DNA of 30,954 nucleotides from Mycoplasma sp. CAG:611. Lineage in GTDB: Bacteria > Bacillota_I > Bacilli_A > RF39 > UBA660. The stretch is taken from contig HF999799.1 in the NCBI GenBank assembly GCA_000434175.1, positions 1 to 30,954 of the forward strand, read 5' to 3'. The notes under the pieces were generated by a model. It saw only the letters and a program-made list of their open reading frames with translations. It made no database searches and was not told where the DNA came from. The position numbers were made by a program, and so were the translations under genes. Shown one piece after another: positions 1 to 8,188 of this stretch (the first letter of the stretch is position 1; each line of letters begins with the position of its first letter).

Positions 1-1622
1 TTACTTTATTAAGTGAAGCAAATGATTTACCATTTGAAATAACTGATGAAACTACTGCTTTAGAAGATACAAGATTAAAATACCGTTACCTTGATTTAAG
101 AAGAAATTATTTAAAAGAAAAACTTATTACACGTAGTAATATTACACTTGCTATAAGAAATTTCTTATCAAATGAAGGATTTATTGAAGTTGAAACACCA
201 ATTCTTTGTAAATCTACTCCTGAAGGAGCAAGAGACTATTTAGTGCCTTCAAGAGTTAATAAAGGAAAATTTTATGCTCTTCCTCAGTCACCACAAATAT
301 TTAAACAACTTTTAATGGTGGGAGGAGTTGAAAAATATTTTCAAATAGCAAAATGTTTTAGAGATGAAGATTTAAGAGCAGATCGTCAACCAGAATTTAC
401 TCAAGTTGATATTGAAATGAGTTTTGTAGAACAAGAAGATGTTATGGATTTAACAGAAAACTTGGTAGCTTATGTGTTTAAAAAAATAAAAAACATCGAT
501 ATTTCTTTACCACTTATGCGTATGAAATATGATGATGCGATTAACTTTTATGGAAGTGATAAACCAGATTTACGTTTTGATATGAAAATAAATGATATAA
601 CAAGTATCTTTGTAAATACTAATTTTTCTATTTTTCAAAATGTTTTAAAAGATAAAGGGATAATTAACTGTTTGGTAGTAAAAAATAAAGCAGATTCTAC
701 TTCTAGAAAAGATATAGATAAACTTAGTGAGATGATTAAAACATATAAAGTAAATGGATTATCTTGGTTAAAATATAATAATAATGAATTTACTGGTAGT
801 ATTGTTAAGGTATTAAGTGAAGAAGAATTAAATAATCTAAAACAAAGTTTATCTTTAGAAGAAAATGATTTAGTTTTAATCGTAGTACTTAGTGAGATGA
901 TTAAAACATATAAAGTAAACGGATTATCTTGGTTAAAATATAATAATAATGAGTTTACTGGTAGTATTGTTAAGGTATTAAGTGATGATGAATTAAATAA
1001 TATAAAACAAAGTTTATCTTTAGAAGAAAATGATTTAGTTTTAATCGTAGCAGATAAAAAAGATAAAACGAAACAAGCTCTTGGAGCTCTTAGAATAAAG
1101 CTAGCTAATGATTTAGATTTAATTGATAAAAAAAGTTATAAAATGTTATGGGTTACAGATTTTCCTTCATTTGAGTATAGTGAATTAGAAAATAGATATG
1201 TTGCATGTCATCATCCATTTACTGCTCCAAATGATAGTGATATAGATAAACTTTTAACAGATAAAGGAAATTGTTATTCTAAAGCTTATGATATTGTTAT
1301 AAATGGCTATGAAGCAGGTGGTGGAAGTATCCGTATTCATAATCGTGAAGTTCAAGCTAAAATGTTTGAAGCTTTAGGATTAACAGAAAAAGAAGCAAAA
1401 GAAAAATTTGGCTTTTTCCTTGAAGCATTTAATTATGGTACACCTCCACATGGTGGTTTAGCTCTTGGATTAGATAGACTTACAATGCTTCTTACAGATA
1501 CAACAAATATAAGAGATGTAATTGCATTTCCAAAAACTGCTAGTGCATCATGCTTAATGAGTGATTGTCCTAATGATGTTAATGAAAAACAATTAGAAGA
1601 ATTACATATAAAAATAGATTAA
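1..1622 (+). CDS. aspS: Aspartate--tRNA ligase, 5'-truncated by window edge, with internal duplication
   Basis: Class II aminoacyl-tRNA synthetase that charges tRNA-Asp in the cytoplasm. The reading frame is open from base 3, so the N-terminal anticodon-binding OB domain lies largely outside the window. What remains covers motif 1 ([22 protein letters not shown]), motif 2 ([19 protein letters not shown]), the bacterial GAD insertion domain, motif 3 ([10 protein letters not shown]) and the typical C-terminus [13 protein letters not shown]. The GAD region holds an in-frame 55-residue tandem duplication (visible residues about 241-295 and 296-350), which is not normal for the family. Without it the length would fit a standard bacterial AspRS. 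A short hairpin terminator follows the stop. Identity is certain; whether the duplication is real is not. Confidence 0.97.
   Translation, partial: TLLSEANDLPFEITDETTALEDTRLKYRYLDLRRNYLKEKLITRSNITLAIRNFLSNEGFIEVETPILCKSTPEGARDYLVPSRVNKGKFYALPQSPQIFKQLLMVGGVEKYFQIAKCFRDEDLRADRQPEFTQVDIEMSFVEQEDVMDLTENLVAYVFKKIKNIDISLPLMRMKYDDAINFYGSDKPDLRFDMKINDITSIFVNTNFSIFQNVLKDKGIINCLVVKNKADSTSRKDIDKLSEMIKTYKVNGLSWLKYNNNEFTGSIVKVLSEEELNNLKQSLSLEENDLVLIVVLSEMIKTYKVNGLSWLKYNNNEFTGSIVKVLSDDELNNIKQSLSLEENDLVLIVADKKDKTKQALGALRIKLANDLDLIDKKSYKMLWVTDFPSFEYSELENRYVACHHPFTAPNDSDIDKLLTDKGNCYSKAYDIVINGYEAGGGSIRIHNREVQAKMFEALGLTEKEAKEKFGFFLEAFNYGTPPHGGLALGLDRLTMLLTDTTNIRDVIAFPKTASASCLMSDCPNDVNEKQLEELHIKID
723..1052 (+). 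repeat. Tandem duplication, 2 x 165 bp, inside aspS
   Basis: Bases 723-887 and 888-1052 are direct tandem copies differing at six positions by my count. The unit is a multiple of three, so the frame is kept and 55 residues of the GAD domain are repeated. The differences are two synonymous changes (AAT/AAC, GAA/GAG) and conservative replacements (Glu-Glu to Asp-Asp, Leu to Ile, Val to Ala). Confidence 0.97.
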
Positions 1623-1643
1623 AGCAAATACATTGCTTTTTTT
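1621..1643 (+). terminator. Probable intrinsic terminator of aspS
   Basis: A 6-7 bp stem (AAGCAA with TTGCTT, loop ATACA) begins at the aspS stop codon and runs into a T tract. The stem is short, but its position and the T run fit a Rho-independent terminator. Confidence 0.6.
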
Positions 1644-1644
1644 C

Positions 1645-1673
1645 TTGAATAAAACTATAAAAAATGGTATCAT
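1645..1673 (+). promoter_or_regulatory. Sigma-A type promoter for the TtcA-like gene
   Basis: TTGAAT (1645-1650) and TATCAT (1668-1673) are separated by 17 bases, just after the aspS terminator and upstream of the ribosome binding site GGAGG at 1691. Confidence 0.6.
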
Positions 1674-1701
1674 ATACTACGGAAATTTATGGAGGAATAC
1701 T

Positions 1702-2523
1702 ATGAATGATGTTAAAGAAATAGAAAAAAGTATAATAAAGAAATTTAGAAGTAAAATATATAAAAAATTCGTACATGCAGTTAAAGATTTTGAACTTATA
1801 AAAGAAAATGATAAGATTTGTTGTTGTATAAGTGGTGGTAAAGATTCATTTTTACTTGCTAAATGTATGCAAGAGTTACAAATTCATTCTAAATATCATT
1901 TTGATCTTAAATTTATTGTTATGGATCCTGGTTATAAAAAGGAAAACTTAGATAAAATAAAAGCTAATTTAAAACTTCTTGGAATTGACGCTGTTATCTA
2001 TAAAAGTGATATTTTTAAGGAAATAGAAAATACAACATCTCCATGTTATTTATGTGCTAGAAAAAGAAGAGGAAGTTTGTATGCTAAAGCAGAAGAACTT
2101 GGATGTAATAAAATTGCTCTTGGACATCATTTTGATGATGCGATTGAAACAATTATGTTAAATATTTTGTATGCTGGAGAGTATAAAGCAATGATGCCTA
2201 AATTAAAAAGTAAGAACTTTAAAAACATGGAACTTATAAGACCTCTTTATTATATTAAAGAAGAAGATATAATTTCATGGGCAAGATATAATAATTTAAA
2301 TTTTTTAGATTGTGCTTGTAATGTTACAAAAAAATCTTTAGGGAAAAGACTTGAAATGAAAAATCTTATTAAAAATTTAAGAAAAATAAATAAAAATGTT
2401 GATATTAATATTTTAAATAGTAGTAAAAATATTAATATTGATGCTGTTTTAGGTTATAAAAGTAAAAATTTAAAATATAATTTTCTTGATGATTATGAAG
2501 AAAGGAACATTTTTGATGAATAA
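1702..2523 (+). CDS. TtcA-family PP-loop tRNA thiolation protein
   Basis: 273-residue adenine-nucleotide alpha-hydrolase of the TtcA/TilS superfamily. The PP-loop SGGKDS lies at residues 44-49, a CxxC pair at C115/C118 (PCYLCARKRRG), and a further Cys pair near C204/C206 (DCACN). This is the pattern of TtcA-type enzymes, which bind a 4Fe-4S cluster with three cysteines and activate a tRNA base with ATP before sulfur insertion. E. coli TtcA makes 2-thiocytidine at position 32; whether this homologue has the same target is not visible. The ATG at 1702 was chosen because GGAGG at 1691-1695 is correctly spaced; an upstream in-frame ATG at 1633 lies inside the promoter region. It has its own promoter and overlaps the next gene by 8 bases. 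Confidence 0.85.
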   Translation: MNDVKEIEKSIIKKFRSKIYKKFVHAVKDFELIKENDKICCCISGGKDSFLLAKCMQELQIHSKYHFDLKFIVMDPGYKKENLDKIKANLKLLGIDAVIYKSDIFKEIENTTSPCYLCARKRRGSLYAKAEELGCNKIALGHHFDDAIETIMLNILYAGEYKAMMPKLKSKNFKNMELIRPLYYIKEEDIISWARYNNLNFLDCACNVTKKSLGKRLEMKNLIKNLRKINKNVDINILNSSKNINIDAVLGYKSKNLKYNFLDDYEERNIFDE

Positions 2524-3028
2524 ATTATATGATAAAAATTTATATTTTTTATCTTTAATAACGTGGTGTTTAAATCCACTTGATTTTAATTATACAAAAG
2601 AGGGAATAGAAATTAATTATGATGATTATAAAATAGTAATAAATGGTAAAATTGATTCTTCTTCAAACTTTACATATGTATTACCAAAGAAAAAACAAGA
2701 CTTTATTAAAAATAATTTTAATAATAAACTTGTCGTAGTAACTACCGTTTATGATAAGTATGGTTATAGTGGTAGAACTTATTATGATAAGTATATTCCT
2801 ATTGATAAGACTAATTTATTTGAAGATAATGATAACTTAAAAATACTTAATTTTATTTTAGATAGTAAAAATAAAATTAAAAATTTTACTAATTATAATA
2901 TTCAATATGAAAGTTCACAATTAAGATGTACTGAAAAATTAGATACAATTATTAGTGAATTACTTTGTGAAAGTTTAAAAAAGTTAAAAATTGAAAATAA
3001 AAAATATTGTAAAATAAATGTAAAATAA
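2516..3028 (+). CDS. Hypothetical protein (170 aa)
   Basis: I do not recognise this protein. It is about 170 residues, soluble-looking, rich in Asn, Lys, Asp and Tyr, with no signal peptide, membrane segment or clear catalytic motif. The middle part (YVLPKKKQDF, then VVVTTVYDKYGYSGRTYYDKY) is predicted mostly beta by eye, and the C-terminus is helical. I chose the ATG at 2516 because AAGGA at about 2501 is well placed. This start lies inside the last codons of the TtcA-like gene (8-base overlap), so the two are probably translated from one mRNA. A start at 2486 is possible but lacks a better ribosome binding site. Confidence 0.7.
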   Translation: MNKLYDKNLYFLSLITWCLNPLDFNYTKEGIEINYDDYKIVINGKIDSSSNFTYVLPKKKQDFIKNNFNNKLVVVTTVYDKYGYSGRTYYDKYIPIDKTNLFEDNDNLKILNFILDSKNKIKNFTNYNIQYESSQLRCTEKLDTIISELLCESLKKLKIENKKYCKINVK

Positions 3029-3073
3029 TTTTAATTCTATTGCTTATATTTTTATTTATGATAAACTTAAATT

Positions 3074-3235
3074 AACTAGAAGATATATATTTTGTATAAA
3101 CCCTACAAACATCGATAAGGGAATCAGAGTATAGTTATTGGTGTTGAATGCTTAAATAATTTTAAGAATCCTAAAAATAACTAAGAGATGCCCACCTGAT
3201 TATTTCAGGTTTATCGTATTTATACTTCTAGTTTT
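3074..3235 (+). ncRNA. ssrS: 6S RNA
   Basis: About 160 bases fold as one long imperfect hairpin. The closing helix pairs AACTAGAAG (3074-3082) with CTTCTAGTT (3225-3233) and continues through TATAAACC with GGTTTAT. A large open central bubble follows, with a small hairpin on its 3' side (ACCTGA 3194-3199 with TCAGGT 3205-3210). The upper stem pairs TAGTTATT (3132-3139) with AATAACTA (3176-3183), topped by CTTAAA/TTTAAG. This shape, including the GCCCACCTGA hairpin, is that of Firmicutes 6S RNA, which binds sigma-A RNA polymerase and mimics an open promoter. Location downstream of aspS also matches B. subtilis bsrA. A possible -10 (TATGAT) lies at 3057-3062. The exact ends are estimates. Confidence 0.78.
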
Positions 3236-3237
3236 TG

Positions 3238-3266
3238 TTTACAAAAATGTTTTTTTTATATATAAT
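3238..3266 (+). promoter_or_regulatory. Sigma-A type promoter for nusB
   Basis: TTTACA (3238-3243) and TATAAT (3261-3266) with a 17-base spacer, directly after the 6S RNA. The ribosome binding site GGAGG at about 3273 and the nusB ATG at 3287 follow. Confidence 0.7.
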
Positions 3267-3286
3267 TTATTTGGAGGTACTTATTT

Positions 3287-3703
3287 ATGAAAAGTCGTAG
3301 TGAATTAAGAGATGTTATTGTTACAGTTACTTATCAATCTTATATAATGGAAGTTGCTAATTTAAAATTTAGCATTGATAAATTAATTGAAGAACAACCA
3401 GATATTTATAAGAATGAAGAATTTGTAATAGAAACATGTAAAGGAATTTATAAAAATCAAAAAAAGATAAGTGAAATGGCTAATAAATATTTAAATAACT
3501 GGACGATAGATAGATTAAGTAAGGTAGATAAAGCTATACTTTCGCTTGGAATTTACGAACTTTTATATACAAAAACGCCAAGTATCGTAGCTATTAATGA
3601 AGCAATTGAATTATCTAAAAAATATAGTGATGAAGATGTTACTAAGATGATTAATGCTTGTTTAGATAAAATTTATCATGAGGAATTAAAAGAAGAAAAG
3701 TAG
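3287..3703 (+). CDS. nusB: Transcription antitermination factor NusB
   Basis: 138-residue all-helical RNA-binding protein of the NusB family. Together with NusE (S10) it binds boxA in nascent rRNA and assembles the antitermination complex. Family signatures are the N-terminal R-x-x-R-E-L-R-like start (MKSRSELRDV) and the C-terminal half LSKVDKAILSLGIYEL followed by AINEAIELSKKYSDE, where NusB proteins carry their most conserved block. Length is normal. It has its own promoter and a good GGAGG site. A hairpin begins at its last codons. Confidence 0.93.
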   Translation: MKSRSELRDVIVTVTYQSYIMEVANLKFSIDKLIEEQPDIYKNEEFVIETCKGIYKNQKKISEMANKYLNNWTIDRLSKVDKAILSLGIYELLYTKTPSIVAINEAIELSKKYSDEDVTKMINACLDKIYHEELKEEK

Positions 3704-3715
3704 TTTTTCTTCTTT
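3689..3715 (+). terminator. Hairpin at the end of nusB, possible terminator or attenuator
   Basis: An 11-bp perfect stem (3689-3699 with 3705-3715, loop GTAGT) overlaps the nusB stop. The 3' arm is T-rich but no long T tract follows it, and the next gene starts only 11 bases later, so it may attenuate rather than fully stop transcription. Confidence 0.45.
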
Positions 3716-3726
3716 ATGGTATTTAT

Positions 3727-4755
3727 ATGAAAAAAAGAATTGTTTATTTTGATGTTTTAAAAGTAATTACTTGTTTTATGGTAATTATGATTCATGTTAT
3801 TAGTAGAAATTGGTATGTTTTAGATTTAAAAAGCAATGAATTTACTTTTCTTACTATTTTAGATTCTATATGTAGATGTGCTGTTCCAATTTATCTTATG
3901 ATAAGTGGTGCAATATTTTTAAATGAAGATAAAAATATAAAGATAAAAGATATGTTTAGAAAATATATCCTTAATATATTTTTAATATATTTATTTTGGA
4001 ATATGATTTATTCTATATTAAATATTATTGTATATGGTAATAAGATAATAAATGTTAAAGTTTTAAAAGATATTTTTATATCAACAATCTTAGGAAATGG
4101 AATTTTTCATTTAAAATTTTTAGTGACGATAATAGGGTTTTATTTATGCGTTCCTTTTGTTAGATGTATTACTAAAAAAGAAAATAAAAATTTATTACAA
4201 TATTTAATTATATTATTATTTATATTTACTTGTACTCCAAGTATATTAACTGTATTTAATATAAATTTAAAATATCCTACTTTATTTACTGGTTTTACTT
4301 TATATTTTATTTTAGGTTATTATTTAAATACTTTTGAAATAAATAAAAAATATAGATATATCGTTTATATTATAGGGCTAATTAGTCTTATTATTACACC
4401 TATACTTACGATAAATTATTCTATTTTAAATAATATTCATTCGCAAAGATTTTTTGAATATGGTTCTTTTAATATTTATCTTTATAGTGCTTCACTTTTT
4501 TTACTATTTAAAAATATATTTAATAAAAAAGAAGAAACAAAATTATTAAATAGTTTATCTAAATTATATTTTGGTATATATTTGATTCATGGTTTAGTTT
4601 TAGGATTATTAATGAAATATAATGTATTTAATTTAAATATGAATTTAACTATAAAGGTTTTCTTTATTTCTCTTATAGTATTTATAATAAGTTTAATAAC
4701 TAGTTTTATATTAAGTAAAATACCATTTGTTAAAAGATTAATATATGTTAAGTAA
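3727..4755 (+). CDS. Membrane acyltransferase, acyltransferase-3 family
   Basis: 342-residue integral membrane protein with about ten hydrophobic segments. The N-terminal segment reads YFDVLKVITCFMVIMIHVIS, the family's first helix, with the conserved His (MIHV) thought to be catalytic; CAVPIYLMISGAIF follows, as in OafA/WecH-type enzymes. These transfer acetyl or similar groups from the cytoplasm to surface polysaccharide or peptidoglycan sugars. The substrate cannot be read from sequence, but a large polysaccharide locus begins about 1.6 kb downstream. I see no clear Shine-Dalgarno sequence before the ATG at 3727, and the strong hairpin of nusB lies immediately upstream, so translation may be weak or coupled. 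Confidence 0.85.
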   Translation: MKKRIVYFDVLKVITCFMVIMIHVISRNWYVLDLKSNEFTFLTILDSICRCAVPIYLMISGAIFLNEDKNIKIKDMFRKYILNIFLIYLFWNMIYSILNIIVYGNKIINVKVLKDIFISTILGNGIFHLKFLVTIIGFYLCVPFVRCITKKENKNLLQYLIILLFIFTCTPSILTVFNINLKYPTLFTGFTLYFILGYYLNTFEINKKYRYIVYIIGLISLIITPILTINYSILNNIHSQRFFEYGSFNIYLYSASLFLLFKNIFNKKEETKLLNSLSKLYFGIYLIHGLVLGLLMKYNVFNLNMNLTIKVFFISLIVFIISLITSFILSKIPFVKRLIYVK

Positions 4756-4777
4756 GAAAGAAATAATTTTCTTTTTT
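4754..4777 (+). terminator. Weak intrinsic terminator after the acyltransferase gene
   Basis: AAGAAA (4754-4759) pairs with TTTCTT (4768-4773), followed by T residues. The stem is short and all A-T rich but stands in the gap before xseA. Confidence 0.4.
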
Positions 4778-4851
4778 ATTTTGTGTAAAATTAGTGAAAA
4801 TACTAGGCATTACTAAAGAAAATATGGTAAAATAATTAATGAGGTATGTTT

Positions 4852-6117
4852 ATGAATAATGAATATTTAACAGTTACACAAATAAATAAATATATTAAAT
4901 ATAAATTTGAAAATGATAGTAATTTAAATTTAGTTTATTTAAAGGGAGAAATATCTAATTTTAAAAATCATTCTTCAGGACATTTATATTTTACTTTGAA
5001 AGATGAAAACTCTAGGATTATGGCTGTTATGTTTAGAAATAATGCAATGAAAATAAAGTTTAATCCAACAGATGGGACAAAGGTTCTTGTTATTGGTAGA
5101 ATTAATGTATATGAAGCTAATGGCAATTACCAAATATATGTTGAAGAAATGATGGAAGATGGAATTGGCAATTTAGCACTTGAGTTTGAAAAATTAAAGA
5201 AAAAATTAAGTGAAAAGGGTTATTTTGATGAAAGGTTTAAAAAACCTATTCCTAAATTTCCTAAAAAAATTGGTATAATAACAGCAACAACAGGTGCTGC
5301 GATTAGAGATATTATTACTACGATTAATCGAAGATATAGAAATGTTGAACTTGATATATTTCCTTGTTTAGTTCAAGGAGTAGGGGCTAAAGAAGATATT
5401 GTAAGAAATATAAATCTTGCTAATAACTTTGATTTAGATGTTATTATCTTAGGTCGTGGTGGAGGTTCTATTGAGGATTTATGGGCTTTTAATGAAGAAA
5501 TAGTGGCAGAAGCGATATTTAATTCTAAAATACCTATTATTAGTGCAGTAGGCCATGAAATAGATTTTACAATTAGTGATTTTGTAGCAGATTTAAGAGC
5601 ACCAACGCCAACTGCTGCAGCAGAACTAGCAGTACCTTCAACAATTGAACTTATTTCATATATTAATCAACTTAATATAAGAAGAAATAAAGGTATTGTT
5701 AATATAATTAATAAAAATAAAGAAAAATTACTTAGTTTAACATCATCTTATATTCTTAAAAATCCTGAGAGTATATATGAAGTTAAGGCACAGAAAATAG
5801 ATAATTTGGTAGAAAAGTTATTATTTATAATAAAAAGTAAGTTAGACAATAATTATAATAATTTAAAACATATTGAAGTTAGATTTAATAATAATATAAA
5901 AAACACTTTAAATAATAAGACTAATAGATATATAAATATATTAAATAAACTTGAAGCATTAAATCCAATTTTAACAATTAAAAGAGGATATACAATCACT
6001 AGTATTAATGATAAATCATTTAACAGTATTAATTCTGTTAAAAAAGATGATATAATAAGAACAAAAGTTATGGATGGATATATAAAATCAAAAGTAATAG
6101 AAATAGGAGAAGAATAA
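4852..6117 (+). CDS. xseA: Exodeoxyribonuclease VII large subunit
   Basis: About 421 residues. The order is an N-terminal OB-fold (LTVTQINKYIK, LKGEISNFKNHSSGHLYFTL), the catalytic core (KKIGIITATTGAAIRDI, LGRGGGSIEDLWAFNEE, SAVGHEIDFTISDFVADLRAPTPTAAAE), a coiled helical region, and the C-terminal KRGYTI segment that contacts XseB. All of these are hallmarks of XseA. With XseB it forms exonuclease VII, which degrades single-stranded DNA from both ends without needing Mg. I prefer the ATG at 4852, as GAGG at 4841-4844 is correctly spaced from it and too close to the in-frame ATG at 4846. xseB begins one base after its stop. Confidence 0.96.
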   Translation: MNNEYLTVTQINKYIKYKFENDSNLNLVYLKGEISNFKNHSSGHLYFTLKDENSRIMAVMFRNNAMKIKFNPTDGTKVLVIGRINVYEANGNYQIYVEEMMEDGIGNLALEFEKLKKKLSEKGYFDERFKKPIPKFPKKIGIITATTGAAIRDIITTINRRYRNVELDIFPCLVQGVGAKEDIVRNINLANNFDLDVIILGRGGGSIEDLWAFNEEIVAEAIFNSKIPIISAVGHEIDFTISDFVADLRAPTPTAAAELAVPSTIELISYINQLNIRRNKGIVNIINKNKEKLLSLTSSYILKNPESIYEVKAQKIDNLVEKLLFIIKSKLDNNYNNLKHIEVRFNNNIKNTLNNKTNRYINILNKLEALNPILTIKRGYTITSINDKSFNSINSVKKDDIIRTKVMDGYIKSKVIEIGEE

Positions 6118-6118
6118 T

Positions 6119-6343
6119 ATGGAAAAAGAATTAAGTTTTGAAGAAAAAATAAATAATCTAGAAAAAATAGTAAAAGAATTAGAAAATGGGAATGTAGCTT
6201 TAGATGATGCGATTAATAAATTCAATGAAGCAATAAAACTTGCTAATAGTTGTAATAAAACACTTGAAGAAGCTACTAAAACAGTAAATAAAGTATTAAA
6301 TAAAGAAGGAAATTTAGAAGATTTTGAGAAAGTAGATGAATAA
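6119..6343 (+). CDS. xseB: Exodeoxyribonuclease VII small subunit
   Basis: 74-residue helical protein with the XseB pattern: LSFEEKINNLEKIVKELENGNVALDDAINKFNEAIKLAN... The length and the signature block E-x-A-x-x-L-E-x-I-V-x-x-L-E-x-G fit the family. Several copies bind one XseA. The start follows the xseA stop directly, with GGAGAAG upstream, so translation is coupled. The GT32 gene follows after three bases, meaning the polysaccharide locus is probably read through from the xse promoter. Confidence 0.95.
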   Translation: MEKELSFEEKINNLEKIVKELENGNVALDDAINKFNEAIKLANSCNKTLEEATKTVNKVLNKEGNLEDFEKVDE

Positions 6344-6346
6344 AAT

Positions 6347-7039
6347 ATGATTCCGAAAATAATTCATTATGTATGGGTAGGAAATAATCCAAAACCAAAA
6401 GATATAAAAAAATGTATGAAAACTTGGAAGAAACATTTAAAAGATTATAAAATAATTGAATGGAATGAATCAAATTTTGATATAAGTTCTCATCCATTTG
6501 TAAAAAAAGCTTATGAAGCTAAAAAGTGGGCTTATGTAAGCGATTATATAAGAATGTATGCTATTTATAATTATGGAGGAATATATCTTGATACTGATGT
6601 CTTAGTTTTAGAAAATTTTGATAAGTTTTTAAATAATAAAGTTTTTGTGGGATTTGAAAGAGAAAATTATCCGTTTACAGCAGTGTTTGGGGCAGAAAAA
6701 AAGAATAAATTTATTAAAAAATTGTTAGATTATTATGATAATTTAGATGCTTATAATTTTGATTTTGAAAATAATAATACAATATCAGTATCGAATATTT
6801 TAATAAATGAATATGGTTGTTCAAAAGAAAATAAAGAACAATTATTAAAAGATGGTATAAAAGTATACAAAGATGATATTTTGTGTAATCCTTCTAAAAA
6901 TTCTACAACAGTTCATATTTTTACAGGAACATGGTTAGAAGGAGTAAAACCATTAAAAAGAAAGATAGTTACTGCTTTAAAAACAAATATAAAAACAAAA
7001 AAACAAGCAGAAATATATAGGAAGATTTTTATGAGGTAG
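6347..7039 (+). CDS. GT32-like glycosyltransferase with DXD motif
   Basis: 230-residue cytoplasmic glycosyltransferase of the 'sugar-binding region containing DXD motif' family. It starts MIPKIIHYVWVG, the family's first beta strand. It continues with AKKWAYVSDYIRMYAIYNYGG and the metal and nucleotide-sugar binding motif D82-T-D84 in GIYLDTDVLV. Family members add hexoses to capsule or glycolipid acceptors; donor and acceptor are not predictable here. It opens the polysaccharide locus, three bases after xseB and four before the TagF-like gene, without a promoter I can see. Confidence 0.88.
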   Translation: MIPKIIHYVWVGNNPKPKDIKKCMKTWKKHLKDYKIIEWNESNFDISSHPFVKKAYEAKKWAYVSDYIRMYAIYNYGGIYLDTDVLVLENFDKFLNNKVFVGFERENYPFTAVFGAEKKNKFIKKLLDYYDNLDAYNFDFENNNTISVSNILINEYGCSKENKEQLLKDGIKVYKDDILCNPSKNSTTVHIFTGTWLEGVKPLKRKIVTALKTNIKTKKQAEIYRKIFMR

Positions 7040-7042
7040 TTT

Positions 7043-8188
7043 ATGAAAAAAGTTTTTGAAAAAATAGTTAATTCTTTTTTTCATATATTTAAGATTAAAA
7101 ATGATGTAATAGTATTTGAATCTGGTAGAAATAAAATTGATGGTAATCCTAAGGCTATTTATTTATATTTGAAAGAAAACTATCCAAATAAATATAAATT
7201 GATTTATTTAACAAATAAAAACATTAATATAAATGAACTTGATAAAAATGATGTTGTGTTTTATAAAACGCTAAAATCTTTATATTATTTATCGGTTGCT
7301 AAGTACTTAATAAGGAGTGAAAGTATAGGAAATATCATCAAAAAAAGACCAGAACAGGTTTACATTCAAACATTTCATGGTCACGGTCCTATAAAAAAAG
7401 GTGGCTTTGAAATAGAAGAAAATAAAAAAGGTCAAGAGTATAAAAATGGATTACTTAATCATTGTAAAGAATGGGATGTTTATATTTCAATGTGTGAACT
7501 TGAAGAAAAACATATTATTGATTCGACAGGTTTTAATAAAAAAATTATAAGACTAGGTATTCCATCTACTGATTATATTGTAAATAATAAAGATATTAAA
7601 AATAATGAATTACTTAAGAAGTTTAATATTCCAAAAGATAAAAAAGTTATTTTATATGCTCCAACATATAGATCAGATTTGTTAGGACAAGAAAATATAA
7701 ATATTAGAATAGAAAGCTTAAAAAAACTAACTGATTATGTTGTGTTAGTGAGATTACATCCTCTTTTAAACTCAAAAATTAATAAGAAATTATTTGATGA
7801 TTCAAACTTTATTAATGTTTGTGAGGAGGAAGACATTGTTAATTTATATTTAATAACTGATATACTTATATCTGATTATTCAGCTTCTATTTATGAATTT
7901 GCCTTAACAGGCAAAAAAATAGTACTTTATCCTTATGATTATGATGAATATAAAAAATATCCTGGTTTTTGCATTGATTATAAAAAAACATTACCAGGGC
8001 CTATATGTTATGATGAAAATGAATTGTATGATACGATACTAAATATTGAGAAAATATATCCTAAATATAATGAAAAATGGAACAAGTTTAATAAAAAATA
8101 TAATTATATGAATGATGGCGAAGCAACAAAAAGATTTGTTCAATATTTAATAAATGGAAATTTAGAAAGAAGTGATAAAAATGAATGA
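7043..8188 (+). CDS. CDP-glycerol:poly(glycerophosphate) transferase family protein (TagB/TagF-like)
   Basis: 381 residues, matching the catalytic domain of TagB/TagF enzymes (PF04464) that move polyol phosphate from CDP-glycerol or CDP-ribitol onto a membrane-bound teichoic acid precursor. Diagnostic segments are QTFHGHGPIKKGG (catalytic His near 112-114), LYAPTYRSD, VLVRLHPLL and DILISDYSASIYEFAL (around 275-290), all placed as in the family. There is no N-terminal extra domain. The presence of tagA and mnaA downstream supports a teichoic-acid-like role, though the polyol and whether it primes or polymerises are unknown. GAGG at 7033 serves the ATG; its end overlaps the next gene by 8 bases. 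Confidence 0.9.
   Translation: MKKVFEKIVNSFFHIFKIKNDVIVFESGRNKIDGNPKAIYLYLKENYPNKYKLIYLTNKNININELDKNDVVFYKTLKSLYYLSVAKYLIRSESIGNIIKKRPEQVYIQTFHGHGPIKKGGFEIEENKKGQEYKNGLLNHCKEWDVYISMCELEEKHIIDSTGFNKKIIRLGIPSTDYIVNNKDIKNNELLKKFNIPKDKKVILYAPTYRSDLLGQENINIRIESLKKLTDYVVLVRLHPLLNSKINKKLFDDSNFINVCEEEDIVNLYLITDILISDYSASIYEFALTGKKIVLYPYDYDEYKKYPGFCIDYKKTLPGPICYDENELYDTILNIEKIYPKYNEKWNKFNKKYNYMNDGEATKRFVQYLINGNLERSDKNE

Noticed and set aside
3029..3286. Riboswitch or T-box leader for nusB
   Set aside because: The segment folds into one long closed hairpin with the 6S-type central bubble, lies upstream of the nusB promoter and not in its leader, and has no T-box sequence or other known aptamer core that I could see.
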